DNA of 64,000 nt from positions 3,838,249 to 3,902,248 of the forward strand of contig OU696586.1 in the NCBI GenBank assembly GCA_916048095.2. The letters run 5' to 3'. Positions 50,692-63,002 of this stretch are shown in pieces (within the stretch, counting starts at the first letter, position 1; every line of letters begins with the position of its first letter). The DNA is from Sacculina carcini (lineage: Eukaryota > Arthropoda > Thecostraca > Sacculinidae). The notes beneath the pieces were generated by a model. It saw nothing but the letters and a program-made list of their open reading frames with translations. It did no database searches and was not told the DNA's origin. Both the position numbers and the translations under genes were made by a program.

Positions 50692-51243
50692 ACATTCAAC
50701 GTTTGTATGTCTGTGTGTCTGTATACACGCGCAGCACTGGTCGCGTTGGCAGAGGCCGTGTATGTGTGTGTGCAGTCACGTGTTTGTGTGGCTGTGGTCC
50801 TTGCGCGAGCGGTAGATGTTTGTTTGTGAATGCGTGCGTGTCTGTATGCGCAGCACTGGTTATATAGGCAGATGGTGTGCACGTGTGTGTATGTGTATGC
50901 ATGTGAGTGTGTGTGCATGTGTGCGCGTGTGCGTCTATCCTGTACTGTCTTGGTGGCGATGTAACTGGGGGAAGTATGGGCAGTGTAAAGGGGGTGCGAT
51001 GACGCGTTGAGTTTCATGGGCAGTCGAGATCAAGCGTTCATGGTGTGAGTGTGAACGGTGCGCGGAAGCTTTGAGTGAGAGTGTACGGCGGTGCGCCGAG
51101 CGCGTTGTTCTTGGTGTTTTGTACTCGTTTCCGCGGTGTGAATATCGAGCGTTGTGTGTATTTACTCGGTGTCATATTGTGCTATTGTGTGATTGTGTTA
51201 TATATATTTCATCGTCCATCATTTGTTCTCCAATACAACTACA
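50611..51243 (+). repeat. LTR (633 bp)
   Basis: TG...CA ends, directly after the polypurine tract. It contains GTGTGT-rich sequence in the middle. No second full LTR is present in the insert. Confidence 0.85.
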
Positions 51244-52604
51244 CCTCCTCCATCTCGGTGTCTCGCATTCCGCTCTCTCACTACTTCGTTCTTACTTGCA
51301 TGGTCGCACTTTTTCTGTTAAGTTCAATTCCTCCGTTTCCACTGTGCTCCCTCTTAAGTCCGGTGTTCCTCAAGGCTCTATTCTTGGTCCTCTCCTTTTC
51401 AATGTCTACATGTCCTCTCTTTGTCCCATCCTTAGGCGCTACTCCATTCCTTTCCATATTTATGCAGACGATATCCAATTCTATCTCCCTTGCTCTCTCT
51501 CGCATCCTAATACCTTGTCTGACGTACTTTCTGCTATCTCGACCTGGACCTCCTCACGTCGCCTCCTCTTGAACACTTCTAAATCTGAATTTATCGCTCT
51601 TCATCCTCCTCGTATTGCTCCTCCTTTCCTCCCCTTGTCTCTTTCAGTGACTGTTAAAAATCTCGGTGTTATTTTTGACTCTTCCCTTTCCTTCTCAACC
51701 AATATCCTTTCTACAGCTCGCACTTGTCGCTTGATTCTTCGCTCGCTCTATCCCATCCGTCCCTGTCTCGATCAGCCCTCTGCAATCAAGCTTATTCATT
51801 CTCTTATCTTCTCCAGGCTCGACTACTGCAACTCACTCCACTTCAGCTGTCCTAATTATTCTTTAAAAATTCTTCAGCGCGTAATGAATCAGTCCTGTCG
51901 TTTTGTTTTGCATCCTATCTTCTGTCGCCATACTTCTCCTTTTCTGTTTCAATTCCGTTGGCTTCCTATTAAATCGCGCATTCACTTCAAAATCTGCTGC
52001 ATAATATTCAAACTCTTACATGCTCCTAATCAACCTTTATATCTTTCTGATCTGCTCTATCCCTCTTCTAATCCCACTTCCCGTCATTCTGCTCCTCTAT
52101 GCTGTCCTCGCGCCCTCAATGAATCTGCCTGGTCTTCTAAATCGTTCTCGTTCTACGGTCCTCGATTATATAACTCGCTCCCTTCTCATATCACCTCCTC
52201 GCTCACGTATCGATCTTTTACCTCTTCTCTACGTAAACATCTTGTCGAAATTTCCTTTGATCCCGTGACTCATTCCTTGACTCCTTTTGCCTCTCTCTGA
52301 TATGTGTGTGAGCGGGAATGCATGTATGTTTGTGTTTATCTATGTTTTAGTCTAATTATGTTCATTGTACTCTGTTATTGTGTTCTTCAATCACTCTTCA
52401 ATGTGTTCTTCTCATTGTGTAAATGTGTTCATTGTGTTATTTGAATCGTGTTATATTTATTCATTCATGTGTTCTTTTTATTGTTTCTGTAATAACTGTT
52501 TAGCTTTGTCCGCTTGTACATACTGTTTAGCTGCTGCGCGCCCGTGTATGACAGGCGCTATAACAAATACATTGAATTGAATTGAATTGAATTGAATTAA
52601 AAAT

Positions 52605-53854
<1,250 letters not shown>

Positions 53855-54010
53855 TTCATAAGAACTTTATCCCTAATACATTCCATGTGTTATATTATAG
53901 CTGATTTTTTGTCTATAAGAATATATAGTTCAAGCTTTCTACGCCCGACTTATATGACAAGTTACTTGCACGTGGTGTAAACGACCGTTTATGAGTGTTT
54001 TTCTATGATC

Positions 54011-54775
54011 ACTCAACAACAAAAACAACAGCAACAACATATAGTCAATATAGCGCACATATTTACACACAGGCGCGAAAAAGACACAACCGACAGGAAC
54101 ATCACAGCGAGCAGGGAGTAGACACAAATAGAAAAAAGAAAACACGTTTGTATAACTGGAGCATGCTAGATGGACGTTGGCTATCAGATAGCTCATGCGC
54201 CCTTGAAACAGGTTTTGTTTTTTTCCTGTCGTGTGTCTAGCCACCCTCCTTACTGCAGAACAGTGGGGGAGCCGGTTTAGTCACCGACGACTCGACCATA
54301 AATCTGGTTGTACTGGAATTACACGATTACCAGTAGCAGGGCGAAGTCTGACCATTTACTGTATATATAAACTTGACTGTATATATAAACTTGACTGTAT
54401 ATATAAACTTGACTGTATATATAAACTTTCGTTGTCTGGTCAGGCTTCGCCCTGCTACCGGTAATCGTGTAATTCCAGTACAACCAGGTTCATGGTCGAG
54501 TCGTCGGCGACTAAACCGGCTCCCCTGACTGTTCTGCAGTGAGGAGGGTGGCTAGACACCCGACAGGAATAAAAACAAAACCTGTTTCAAGGGCGGATGA
54601 GCTACCTGATAGCCAACGTCCATCTAGCATGTTCCAGTTTGCAAACGTGTTTTCTTGTTTCTATTTGTGCCTACTCCCTGCTCGCTGTGATGTTCCTGTC
54701 AGTTGTGTCTTTTTCGCGCCTGTGTATAAATATGTGCGCTATATTAAATATATGTTGTTGTTGTTGTTGTTGTAT
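54011..54775. repeat. Large imperfect palindrome with tandem-repeat centre
   Basis: Left arm about 54011-54354, right arm about 54436-54775, inverted copies of each other. The centre has four copies of ctgtatatataaacttga. Each arm runs outward into a gcgctatat-type sequence and a (TTG)n tail, so this could be two head-to-head retroposons of one family. Arms are diverged, with several small indels. No ORF of note. Confidence 0.85.
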
Positions 54776-55522
54776 TACTTACATGGTTGTTTCTCGGACG
54801 AACATGGTTGAATCGTTGAGTATCAGCTTGGCGTGTGTCGAGGACCGTGGTACAAACATCATCTGGTGGCTGGTGGAATGAGCTGAGACACGCAGGCTGA
54901 TGCGAGAGCGATGCACAAGCCTCTGTCACAGCGGCACCAAGGTTTTTATTAACAAGACTACATCCGTTAATGGTCCACTGAGAATTTTACCGACAGACGC
55001 AAATGGATTTCACTTAAAACAGGCGCGTGTGCCTGTGTGTATGTGTGTGTGTGTGTGTGTATGTGTGTGTGTGTATGTTTCTGCACTGCTTGGTAAGCGC
55101 TTTCTGAATGGCGTGTGTTTCTCATTATCCCATTCCCAAAGGTGCGTTCATTGTACAATGCATTGTTTCAGCACCTGAATGGCGGGCGCATCTTATTGAC
55201 CGTGCTCTTCAGATGTACCCGGACAATTTCTCTGACGTATTCAATATTGAGCCGCACTTAGGCAGCCCAAATGAATTAATTTCACTGAGTAGCGAATAGT
55301 CAGTTTATTATGCTTATATTGTTTATTCAACATTTTGCTTATATTCTTTATTCTTTATAAGTTTTTTTTCTAGTTCCACTTCCCCAGAGGAGTTTGCACA
55401 AGAATTCTGGACAACTGTTTTGATCTGCTATATACATATGCTGGTATGCGATGCAATAGACATATGACAATGCTATATAAAATTATGCTAGACACATGTT
55501 CAGCATAATTATTTGATATCGA

Positions 55523-58500
55523 TTATTCTAGCGCGACTTTTAGCTTGTCTCTCTTACCCGATGGCGTGCGTAATCTGGACGTAACTTTCACTTGCTGTGA
55601 GTCTGTCGAGTCAGACTGAAGTTGGCTCAGCTGAACACACTTGCGTTGTGGTTGACATTGTTGTTGTTGTTGCGGTTGTTCTTGTTGATGGTGGTGTTGG
55701 AGCAGGTTGCGGCGGCGGGCACACAGCGCTCTCATCACCAGCACAGTGGCGACCAGCATGAGAACACACGCCACGCTGATTCCCAGCACAGCGGCCAGCA
55801 GTGGAGACACGGGCGACGGTTGGGGCTGCATCTCAGCCATGGTGATCTCGGACAAGTCTGCCAGCGCGTCCAATCACACGCCACATCACACGCATGTTTT
55901 ATTGACAACTGAGGAACATTGGCCGATCCAGAGTGCAATTTTGGTAGGGGCTGAATTAATTTGGAGGGGGGCTGAATTTTGGTGGAGATCAGTGATGTCC
56001 GTGCATCATTATGCAACGTGTTTGTGGTAATCCTTTATACCAACAATTTCTTCAGAAATATATTTTTTCATGACTCCTTTTAGTTACCCTCATGGTTATG
56101 AGGAGTTGATGGAAGTATTTAGAGGGGGGGCTTCAGTCCCCTGAGCCCCCCTCTGGATCCGCCAGTGCTGAGGAACAGGATGTTACTATACTGGTACGTT
56201 TGGTCTCGCTCCTGTCCCGCTATATTTCTCTTTCTATATTGGGTTGGGTAAGGTTCGGTTAGGTTAGGTTAGGTTAGTTAGGCTAGGCTAGTTAAGAGTT
56301 AAAGGTTAGGTGAGTTAAAGATTAGAGAAAGAGACCCGGGACCAAACGAACCTGGATCCCAATGTCCCTAGCTCACTTCACAAGTGGACACTTCTAAAGT
56401 GCACATGAATCGAACACTCATTCAGAAGTGCGGCATTCTTTATTGTTTAACAGTCAATTGCGGCGTTGTTTGTTCCGCTCACGTGTAAATCTTTCTGCTT
56501 ACGTATCCATTTGTTGCTTGTTATTTCAAAATGGATTTCAGTATTGTTGCAGTTCTCAACGAATCACGCTCGAAATAAATACGCCTGCTCTGCGCTAAGA
56601 ATTACAACTTCTGAGAAATTTCGGCTTCACTTCAGAAGCACTTCTGAAGTACTTCGGAAGTTGAATGGAGCATAATCATAGAGTATTACCGCATTCACAT
56701 CGGCATTAGATGTGCTGTCTATGCATGCATTTGTGTGAGTGTGTGTTTGTGTAGTGACATTGTATTTGAATGAGCATTTGGGGCCAATGAGGCGAGCACC
56801 TTGTTCAGAAACGGACGACGCTGTTTGCGTGTTGTTTTGCGCTCTGTGAAACAGAACCACGGCGGCAGACTGGCCCTGCACATTCTCCGAGGTCGCTTTC
56901 AAGGTGTACCGATGTCCCGCACTCAAGTTCCCCACCCGCCACTCGGGTACTTCAGCCTGGTGTCTACTGAACACAACCTGGAACACACACACGCACACGC
57001 ACACACACATACACAAATACAAAGGTATCAATGTGCACGTAGACCGATTAGAACATTGTTTCCAAACCTGGGGTACATTTACCTCCAGGGGAAATTTAAC
57101 AATTTGTCCGTGGTAATGTAGGGCAATTATCTCTAGTGTTTTAGTTTAGCCATATCATTATCAATGTTGAGGACATTTTGTGGAAAGGGCAACATGCTGA
57201 ATGTGGCACGCTAAGTTGGGTAAAAAGGTGAAAAAGTTTGGGGGCCATTGGCATATGATATACCTCAATTCACTCAATATTCCGTATTGACCCAGCATTC
57301 GTATAATTCTTGGCAGCCATATATTGTCGACTACCATTCAAGTCAGAGTCGCAATGATATTCGATCAGATTTCACTCACATCAAAGCAAATTTACGAATC
57401 GACTCAAATTACACAGAAAAAACAGTAAACATAAAAACTTCATGGAGCCCACAAAAATTGACAACATACAATATATAAATGAATAAAAAACAAAGCACAC
57501 TTTTAATACTAATATTATCAATGTTGATACCATTATTGTACCAATTTGCGACATGTTTAGGTATATATACTTTTATATATTGTTTCGATTAAGTATTGTT
57601 GTTTAATTTTGATCTATTTCTTCATAAACTTACATTTTCTAACTAAACTTGAACATGCAGTCACTGCAGGATGGTAATAGCGTCTTGAGTCTTACCATTT
57701 CACTGAACTTGCCTGTAATTGATAATAGTGATAGTGATAATAATAATGATAGTACAGTTGATAACACTGTACTGATACCTTGCCGTCGTCCATGGAAGAC
57801 ACGACCAGATTGAATGTTTGCACGGCGCCTCCATCAAATCCTCTCTGACACGACATATCCACTTCACTCACCGACACCACTAGCAAACTGCAGTTGACTG
57901 GTGCATCGGGCTTACCTGCCACAAACCACATCACACCACATCACACATCATCACATCACATCACACCTCATCACATTACACCTCATCACATTACACCACA
58001 TCACATTACATCACATCACATTACACCTCATCACATCATAGTACCCAGTCCATCAGTGGGTCCAGAAATAATATCCAGCAACTGAATTACATACTTGGGA
58101 ATTTCATATGAAATACTAGAAATCGTATGTCTGGTAAATATTGTGGATGAAAATTAGAACAACGGGGAAATACACTAATATATGCATGCAATATGTGTAT
58201 ATGCCTATAGGAATGGAAAAATATGAAAAGTACACATTCTGCATATAACTCAAAATTGCAGTTTTTCCAAAATTATCTGGGACAACAAATTCATTTCAAA
58301 TTCAAACAAATGCAAGCCATATCTTAATTTTCCACAACAGCGCTGAGAAATACAACAATTTCAGTTGTCCCCACATACTAAATGTCAAAGAGTTATTAAA
58401 AACTAGCATAAACAAATTTGTACACATTTGTCCTTCTCTCTGACTCTTAATTCCCGACTTGCCAACCCTTCAATTCCCCACCAGTAGGGAATTCCCCACA

Positions 58501-58690
58501 AATTACGGCACATATGTGTGTGTGTGTGTTTGGGTGTGTGTGTGTGTGTGTGTTTGGGTGTGTGTGTATGTGTGTGTATGTGACAGCGGAGATATTTTTC
58601 GGTCTGGGGTAATGGCCACTTAGAGATATGAGCTAGTAATAAGAAGGATTACACAGATGAATGCGGTATCTCCACAGAGCACGTACACAC

Positions 58691-58731
<41 letters not shown>

Positions 58732-58819
58732 AAACATATGATGTGTGGTAATTTGACGCTATCTAAAAGCTTATCTAAGACCTTTATCCTCCCAGTATCA
58801 CATATGGCTGATGTCGTTG

Positions 58820-58891
<72 letters not shown>

Positions 58892-59054
58892 TCACACACG
58901 CAGACACATTAACTCGGTCAAACAGCCTAACCAAGCCACATTTGGACGGAATGGAGATTCCCAGAGCGATTTTGACAGTGTTCTAGGGGTTGATTAAACT
59001 CGTGTCTCTTGCAAACGATGTTGACGACAGCGCCCCATATTAAATACACACTTC

Positions 59055-59114
<60 letters not shown>

Positions 59115-59331
59115 TGCGGAATATTGCAGAATTGCAACATTTAATCTGGCAGAGTCAGAGAATATGCATCATCGCAATCTTACGACGAAGATGCCAGGAA
59201 ACTTGAACCACACGCGTACGGCTCTATCTACAATTCCCAGTCGCACTCTCCAAATCCCAAAACCCAAATTGCAATCGACATATGATGCAATTTGAAGCTA
59301 CTAGGACGTGCGCACATGATTTGCGCGTATA

Positions 59332-59374
<43 letters not shown>

Positions 59375-59599
59375 CCATCCCAGTCATTTATACATCTGTA
59401 CGGGAAGCTAGCGGATGTCTTCTGCACCTGGTTGTTTTCAATTGCCTGCTGTAACCTCTGCTAAGCTTTTCAACCTTCATTTCGCATTCCCAGTTTTCTC
59501 AAGATTGGCTAAGATTCTCGTGGCTGCTCGCTGAACTCCTTCATTTCTCCTCATCTATTTGTTCGTCGATGGAGACGAAACCACTTCAGCATATTCCTA

Positions 59600-59668
<69 letters not shown>

Positions 59669-59964
59669 ACCTGCAGCTAGCACATGGAACACGCAGGGTC
59701 GTGTCGAGGTGGACACTGTGTTGGCGGCGGTGCATGCGAGGGTGCCGTAGTCGGTCTGCCAGCGAGGCCTATAATGCAGCACAGAACTGCTACCGTTGGT
59801 GTGCACGTGCTTGCGAGCGAGAGGCACCGTCTCCAAGGAGTTGTTGAACGTCCATGAGAACGTCAGCTCGCCAGGGTTGGCCAGCATATGACAGTGCACC
59901 AGCAGTAACTCGTGCTTGGCGGCTCCCAGAACTTGCGGCTCACGGGAACTACACTGAGGAGCGT
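55523..59964 (-). CDS. Ig/FN3 transmembrane receptor, 3' part (sidestep-like)
   Basis: Minus-strand exons 59964-59671, 57915-57779, 56977-56800 and 55857-55523 (stop). The first encodes an Ig domain (Cys in HCHML, Trp in FSWTF, and the YGTLAC strand). The next two encode an FN3 domain beginning GKPDAPVNCSLL, with CQRGFDGGAVQTFNLVV and LSAGHRYTLKATSENVQGQS. The last encodes a short stalk, one membrane helix (VSPLLAAVLGISVACVLMLV region) followed by RRR, and a His/Gln-rich cytoplasmic tail of about 65 residues. The CxxGFDGG..Q.F motif in FN3 is typical of sidestep and related axon-guidance cell-surface proteins, so a role in cell adhesion is inferred. Earlier Ig exons should lie to the right, beyond the window or beyond the Penelope element. 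Splice phases all match. Confidence 0.75.
55917..56167. mobile_element. hAT MITE with CACTGGCGGATCC-type ends
   Basis: Left end cattggccgatccagag and right end, read inverted, cactggcggatccagag; 8-bp duplication ctgaggaa at 55909-55916 and 56168-56175. It lies in the last intron of the Ig/FN3 gene and is a third hAT-type family in the window. Confidence 0.8.
56243..56292. repeat. Short TTAGG-like tract
   Basis: ggttcggttaggttaggttaggttagttagg and degenerating units after it. It resembles an interstitial TTAGG repeat. Confidence 0.6.
57921..58040. repeat. (CATCACA)n-type minisatellite next to an acceptor
   Basis: Irregular tandem units of catcacatcacac and cattacacctcat directly upstream, in the minus-strand sense, of the exon starting at 57915. 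Confidence 0.85.
58500..59112. repeat. Cluster of CA/GT microsatellites
   Basis: GT tract about 58515-58582 and CA tracts about 58696-58729, 58821-58890 and 59060-59111, all in one intron of the Ig/FN3 gene. Confidence 0.92.
59334..59370. repeat. (AT)n microsatellite
   Basis: Short pure AT tract in the same intron. Confidence 0.9.
59605..59668. repeat. (GT)n abutting an Ig-exon donor
   Basis: On the minus strand this CA run begins just after the donor gtgcac at 59670. Confidence 0.9.
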
Positions 59965-60206
59965 CTGAACATACATTCAAGCATATACACACATATACAC
60001 ACACATATAAATACATAAACAGATATATATATATATATACACGTGAACACACGTACACATACAAACACACATATATACAGACACGCAAATATACACACGT
60101 ACACACATATACACATATATACACATATATACCATGTCGGCATATATTAGCTGTCCATATAAATAAATAAATAAGTATATGTAGAAGTGTTGTATATGTA
60201 GAAGTG

Positions 60207-60545
60207 TTGGACTGCGTGGTGTAGTGGTAGCACACCCGCTTCACAACCGGGAGATCCGTGGTTCGAAACCCGGCGGAGCAGAATTTCCTTGGGCGAATTC
60301 TATAATCCAACAGCACCTGTCCATCCAGCAGTAAATGATACCAGATATCAGTCATGTGTTTTATCATGCATTATGCGAATGAGGCTGTCTCTAATACGTC
60401 TTTCGTCCTTGTGGCGCCAAAGCGTGGAGAGGTGCGGTGGCAGCGAGCTACACGGGGCACACCTGTGTGTGTTCATAAGCTTCGGCTTCTTCCCGTGTAT
60501 TCAGCAGCAGTTCAGCACAATATGACGACTCATAACCTTGACCTA
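60207..60545 (+). mobile_element. tRNA-derived SINE, copy 2
   Basis: Head ttggactgcgtggtgtagtgg with B box ggttcgaaacc. A body matching the reverse complement of 2088-2429 follows, including aattctataatccaacagc, the gtggcgcca block and gcttcttcccgtgt. It ends cataaccttgacct. Small indels separate the two copies. Confidence 0.85.
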
Positions 60546-60726
60546 CATTCATTGACATCCATTCGTTACGGATATCTCATCAATTATATATATATATATA
60601 TTCTCATTCAGACAAACGAGATTAAACTGGATTGCCGCTTTGCAGTTTTCAATCTGCTTCTTGGTCGTCTCGATCGTTCGTGCGAGTTTTTGATGATCGC
60701 TGTTGAGCTTGTGCAGTAATTCGCCG

Positions 60727-62883
60727 ATGTGTAACGTTTCGGAGCAGCCGGTCTCCATCCTAATAGAGAAGAAGCTCATCCGACTAAACGGCGGTCGAAT
60801 CAAGTTGCCCCATTTGCGAGAAGGATTTATCAACTTGTCTGATGAACATCTCTCAACCGATCAGACCGAGCTACTCAACATGGGACTGAACTGCCACTAC
60901 ATGTCAAAACCAAAAGATCATCAGAAGCGGCTAGAAATCGAAGTTCTACTTGATGAGATTCAGCAACTTAAACGCAAAGGAGAAGTCACAACAACAAGCG
61001 AGCTTCAGCCATTGCTTCTAGCCGAATCAAGCAAATCGAGAGGCTCATTTCAGAGCAAACTCATGAACAACAGACTCAAGCAAGCAGCCAAAGAGCTACG
61101 CAACAACGACAAAATAGCGATTCGTCGAGCCGACAAAAGCGCTTCATTTGTGGTGCTCAACAAAAGCGAGTATCTCGACAAAATAAACGCTATACTCAGC
61201 GACAGCAGCAAATTCGACAAAATTCGCCGGAACCCGACGGAGGCGATAAAAAAAAGACTGAACAAATTGATAGAAGAGTTCAACAACGGCGACGACACGC
61301 ACAAACTTTCAAAGATTGTAGGTGAATACTCGCCAGGCTATATGTACGGCAATGTGACAACGCACAAAGACGGCAACCCATTGAGGCCTATCATTTCACA
61401 GATCCCCACTGTGACGTACAACTTGGCGAAACGTCTGAACGCAATTTTGCAGCAGTATGCACCGTGCGAACGCAGCATCAGCAGTGCACACGACTTTCTG
61501 GAATTGCTGCGCGCGCAAGACTTAGCTGACGGTGATATCATCGCATCTTTGGATGTTGAAAACTTGTTCACCAACGTGCCTGTCGACAAAACCATCGACC
61601 TTATAATGGATCGTGTGTACCGCTGTGAAGAGACAACACCTTTGAAGGTGAGAGAGGATGTTTTGCGTGTACTGCTGAGTATATGCACGAAAGAGACCCC
61701 ATTCACCTGTCCAAGCGGCCAATTATACCAACAGATTGACGGAGTGGCTATGGGCATCCCGCTCGGCGTTTTGTTCGCAAACTTCTTCATGGGTTCCGCT
61801 GAAACTAAAGTGCACTCGTCCAGCAAGCCAGCGACCTACTGCCGATACATCGACGACATCTTCATCCGAGTGAAGTCATCTGACGAAATTGACACTCTCA
61901 AGCGTGCCTTCGAAGAAGAAACATCATTAAAATTCACGCACGAGAACGCACTCGACGGTCGGCTGGCATTTCTCGATGTGCTAGTACAGCTGAATAGTAG
62001 AGAGCTTAGCACAAACGTATACACCAAGCCGACAAATCTGGGACTGTGTCTGAATGGCATCAGTGAATGTCCAACAAGATATCTGCGATCCACAATCAGC
62101 GCATACATCCGTCGGGCACTGACACACTGCTCAAGCTGGGCTTCAACGCACAAAGAGCTCGAGCGTGTCACACATGTGCTGCTCAACAACGACTATCCGA
62201 ACGAGCAAATTTCAGACGTGATTGCTGCAGCGCTGAACAAACATTTCGAGACCAACTCTTTGAGCGACGCACAACAGCATATCACCTTGTACTACAAAAA
62301 GTTTATGTCTTCTGCGCACAAAGTCGACGAACGCGTAATAAAGGGGATTATTGAGAAGAATGTGAGACCCACTGAATCAAAAAAAAAGGTGAAATTGATA
62401 ATTTATTATCGTTCACAAAAAACATCAAATCTGATATTGCGCAACAAAGCATGCAATGACAGGCCAGACAAGCTGCAGCGACATCATGTTGTCTACCGGT
62501 ACACCTGTGAAAACGATGAGGGGTGCGGACCTCATTCCTACATCGGCATGACAACAACAACACTGCCGCACCGTTTGACCTGCCATCTCAGCAACGGCGC
62601 TATCAAAAACCACAATGCATCGGCGCATAACACAAAGATTAGTCGAGAAGAAATAGTGGCAAGAACGGATATATTGGCGCACGAAACGGACAATAGGCGC
62701 TTGAAACTTTTGGAAGCAATTTACACAACAACAATGCGCCCAAAAATCAACGTGCAATTGGAGGAAAATGGTGTTCTCCCCACCCAAAGACCCCCATCAA
62801 GCAGTGAGCTGGACGCGCCCATGCGCGAGGTGCCACAAACGGCGGCGCGCAGTCGCGTGAGCCATAGGTGTCATCGACCATAG
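60727..62883 (+). CDS. Penelope-like reverse transcriptase with GIY-YIG endonuclease
   Basis: About 718 aa from the ATG at 60727 with no breaks. The first dozen codons lie in the inverted repeat, so the native N terminus is probably different and the recognisable protein starts at KKLIRLNGGRIKLP. RT blocks: PLRPIISQIPTVTYNLAK, ASLDVENLFTNVPVDKTI, IDGVAMGIPLG and the catalytic YIDDIF. The GIY-YIG nuclease is near the C terminus (YRYTCENDEGCGPHSYIG, then an Arg and a conserved Asn/His-rich block with NHNASAH). This domain order, and an RT related to telomerase, define Penelope-like elements carrying an endonuclease. A CCHH-type motif typical of the linker was not confirmed. The ORF could still be active, but its 5' inversion suggests a structurally dead copy. 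Confidence 0.92.
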   Translation: MCNVSEQPVSILIEKKLIRLNGGRIKLPHLREGFINLSDEHLSTDQTELLNMGLNCHYMSKPKDHQKRLEIEVLLDEIQQLKRKGEVTTTSELQPLLLAESSKSRGSFQSKLMNNRLKQAAKELRNNDKIAIRRADKSASFVVLNKSEYLDKINAILSDSSKFDKIRRNPTEAIKKRLNKLIEEFNNGDDTHKLSKIVGEYSPGYMYGNVTTHKDGNPLRPIISQIPTVTYNLAKRLNAILQQYAPCERSISSAHDFLELLRAQDLADGDIIASLDVENLFTNVPVDKTIDLIMDRVYRCEETTPLKVREDVLRVLLSICTKETPFTCPSGQLYQQIDGVAMGIPLGVLFANFFMGSAETKVHSSSKPATYCRYIDDIFIRVKSSDEIDTLKRAFEEETSLKFTHENALDGRLAFLDVLVQLNSRELSTNVYTKPTNLGLCLNGISECPTRYLRSTISAYIRRALTHCSSWASTHKELERVTHVLLNNDYPNEQISDVIAAALNKHFETNSLSDAQQHITLYYKKFMSSAHKVDERVIKGIIEKNVRPTESKKKVKLIIYYRSQKTSNLILRNKACNDRPDKLQRHHVVYRYTCENDEGCGPHSYIGMTTTTLPHRLTCHLSNGAIKNHNASAHNTKISREEIVARTDILAHETDNRRLKLLEAIYTTTMRPKINVQLEENGVLPTQRPPSSSELDAPMREVPQTAARSRVSHRCHRP

Positions 62884-63002
62884 GTGCGAATTTCGCACAC
62901 CGCGCGCATACACGAGGCGTGAAAATAACACATACAATTGACGTCCTATATAAACACACAATCGACAACAAACAAACGGCATTTAGTTGACCACATTGTC
63001 TG

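Larger units (their letters stand above)
49999..51243 (+). mobile_element. Fold-back LTR-element insertion with internal palindrome
   Basis: Starts TGTAATTTC and ends ACTACA, flanked by the 5-bp duplication cctcc (49994-49998 and 51244-51248), so it was integrated by a retroviral-type integrase. From the right it comprises a complete 633-bp LTR (50611-51243), a polypurine tract aggggggag (50602-50610) and about 195 bp of gag-pol 3' coding sequence. Leftward of a 105-bp centre the same segment is repeated inverted, and the extreme left has just 23 bp of LTR start. It cannot encode its own enzymes. Confidence 0.88.
48099..52300 (+). pseudogene. LINE ORF2 (endonuclease-RT), broken
   Basis: Frame 0 continues from the ORF1 stop. 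Endonuclease blocks NIRSCRNK, CLAET, GGGVGCIF, VIYRHNHP, ILGDFNF and SGHSLDLV are followed by RT blocks YRPISLLSFSSKLLES, HQSGFRPGHSTESVL and LLDMSSAFDLVDH. After the insert come SGVPQGSILGPLLF and IYADDIQFYL with an intact YADD box. Breaks are an in-frame TAG at 48324-48326, where the ET-Trp block would have TGG, and the LTR insertion at 49999. The reading phases on either side of the insert agree once the insert and one copy of its target duplication are discounted. Apart from these two lesions the frame is well preserved, so the copy is fairly young. Confidence 0.85.
46974..52604 (+). mobile_element. CR1/L2-like LINE with ORF1 and ORF2, interrupted by an LTR insertion
   Basis: Nearly full-length non-LTR retrotransposon: ORF1 (46974-48098), ORF2 in two parts (48099-49998 and 51249-52300), and a 3' end aggcgctataacaaatacat followed by five TTGAA-type repeats at about 52571-52600. 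The 5' UTR start is not defined. The 1,245-bp insert at 49999-51243 splits the RT between motifs A and B. Confidence 0.88.

Noticed and set aside
60207..60282. Apparent tRNA gene on the plus strand
   Set aside because: Head of the second SINE copy; the stems are imperfect and the shared body follows.
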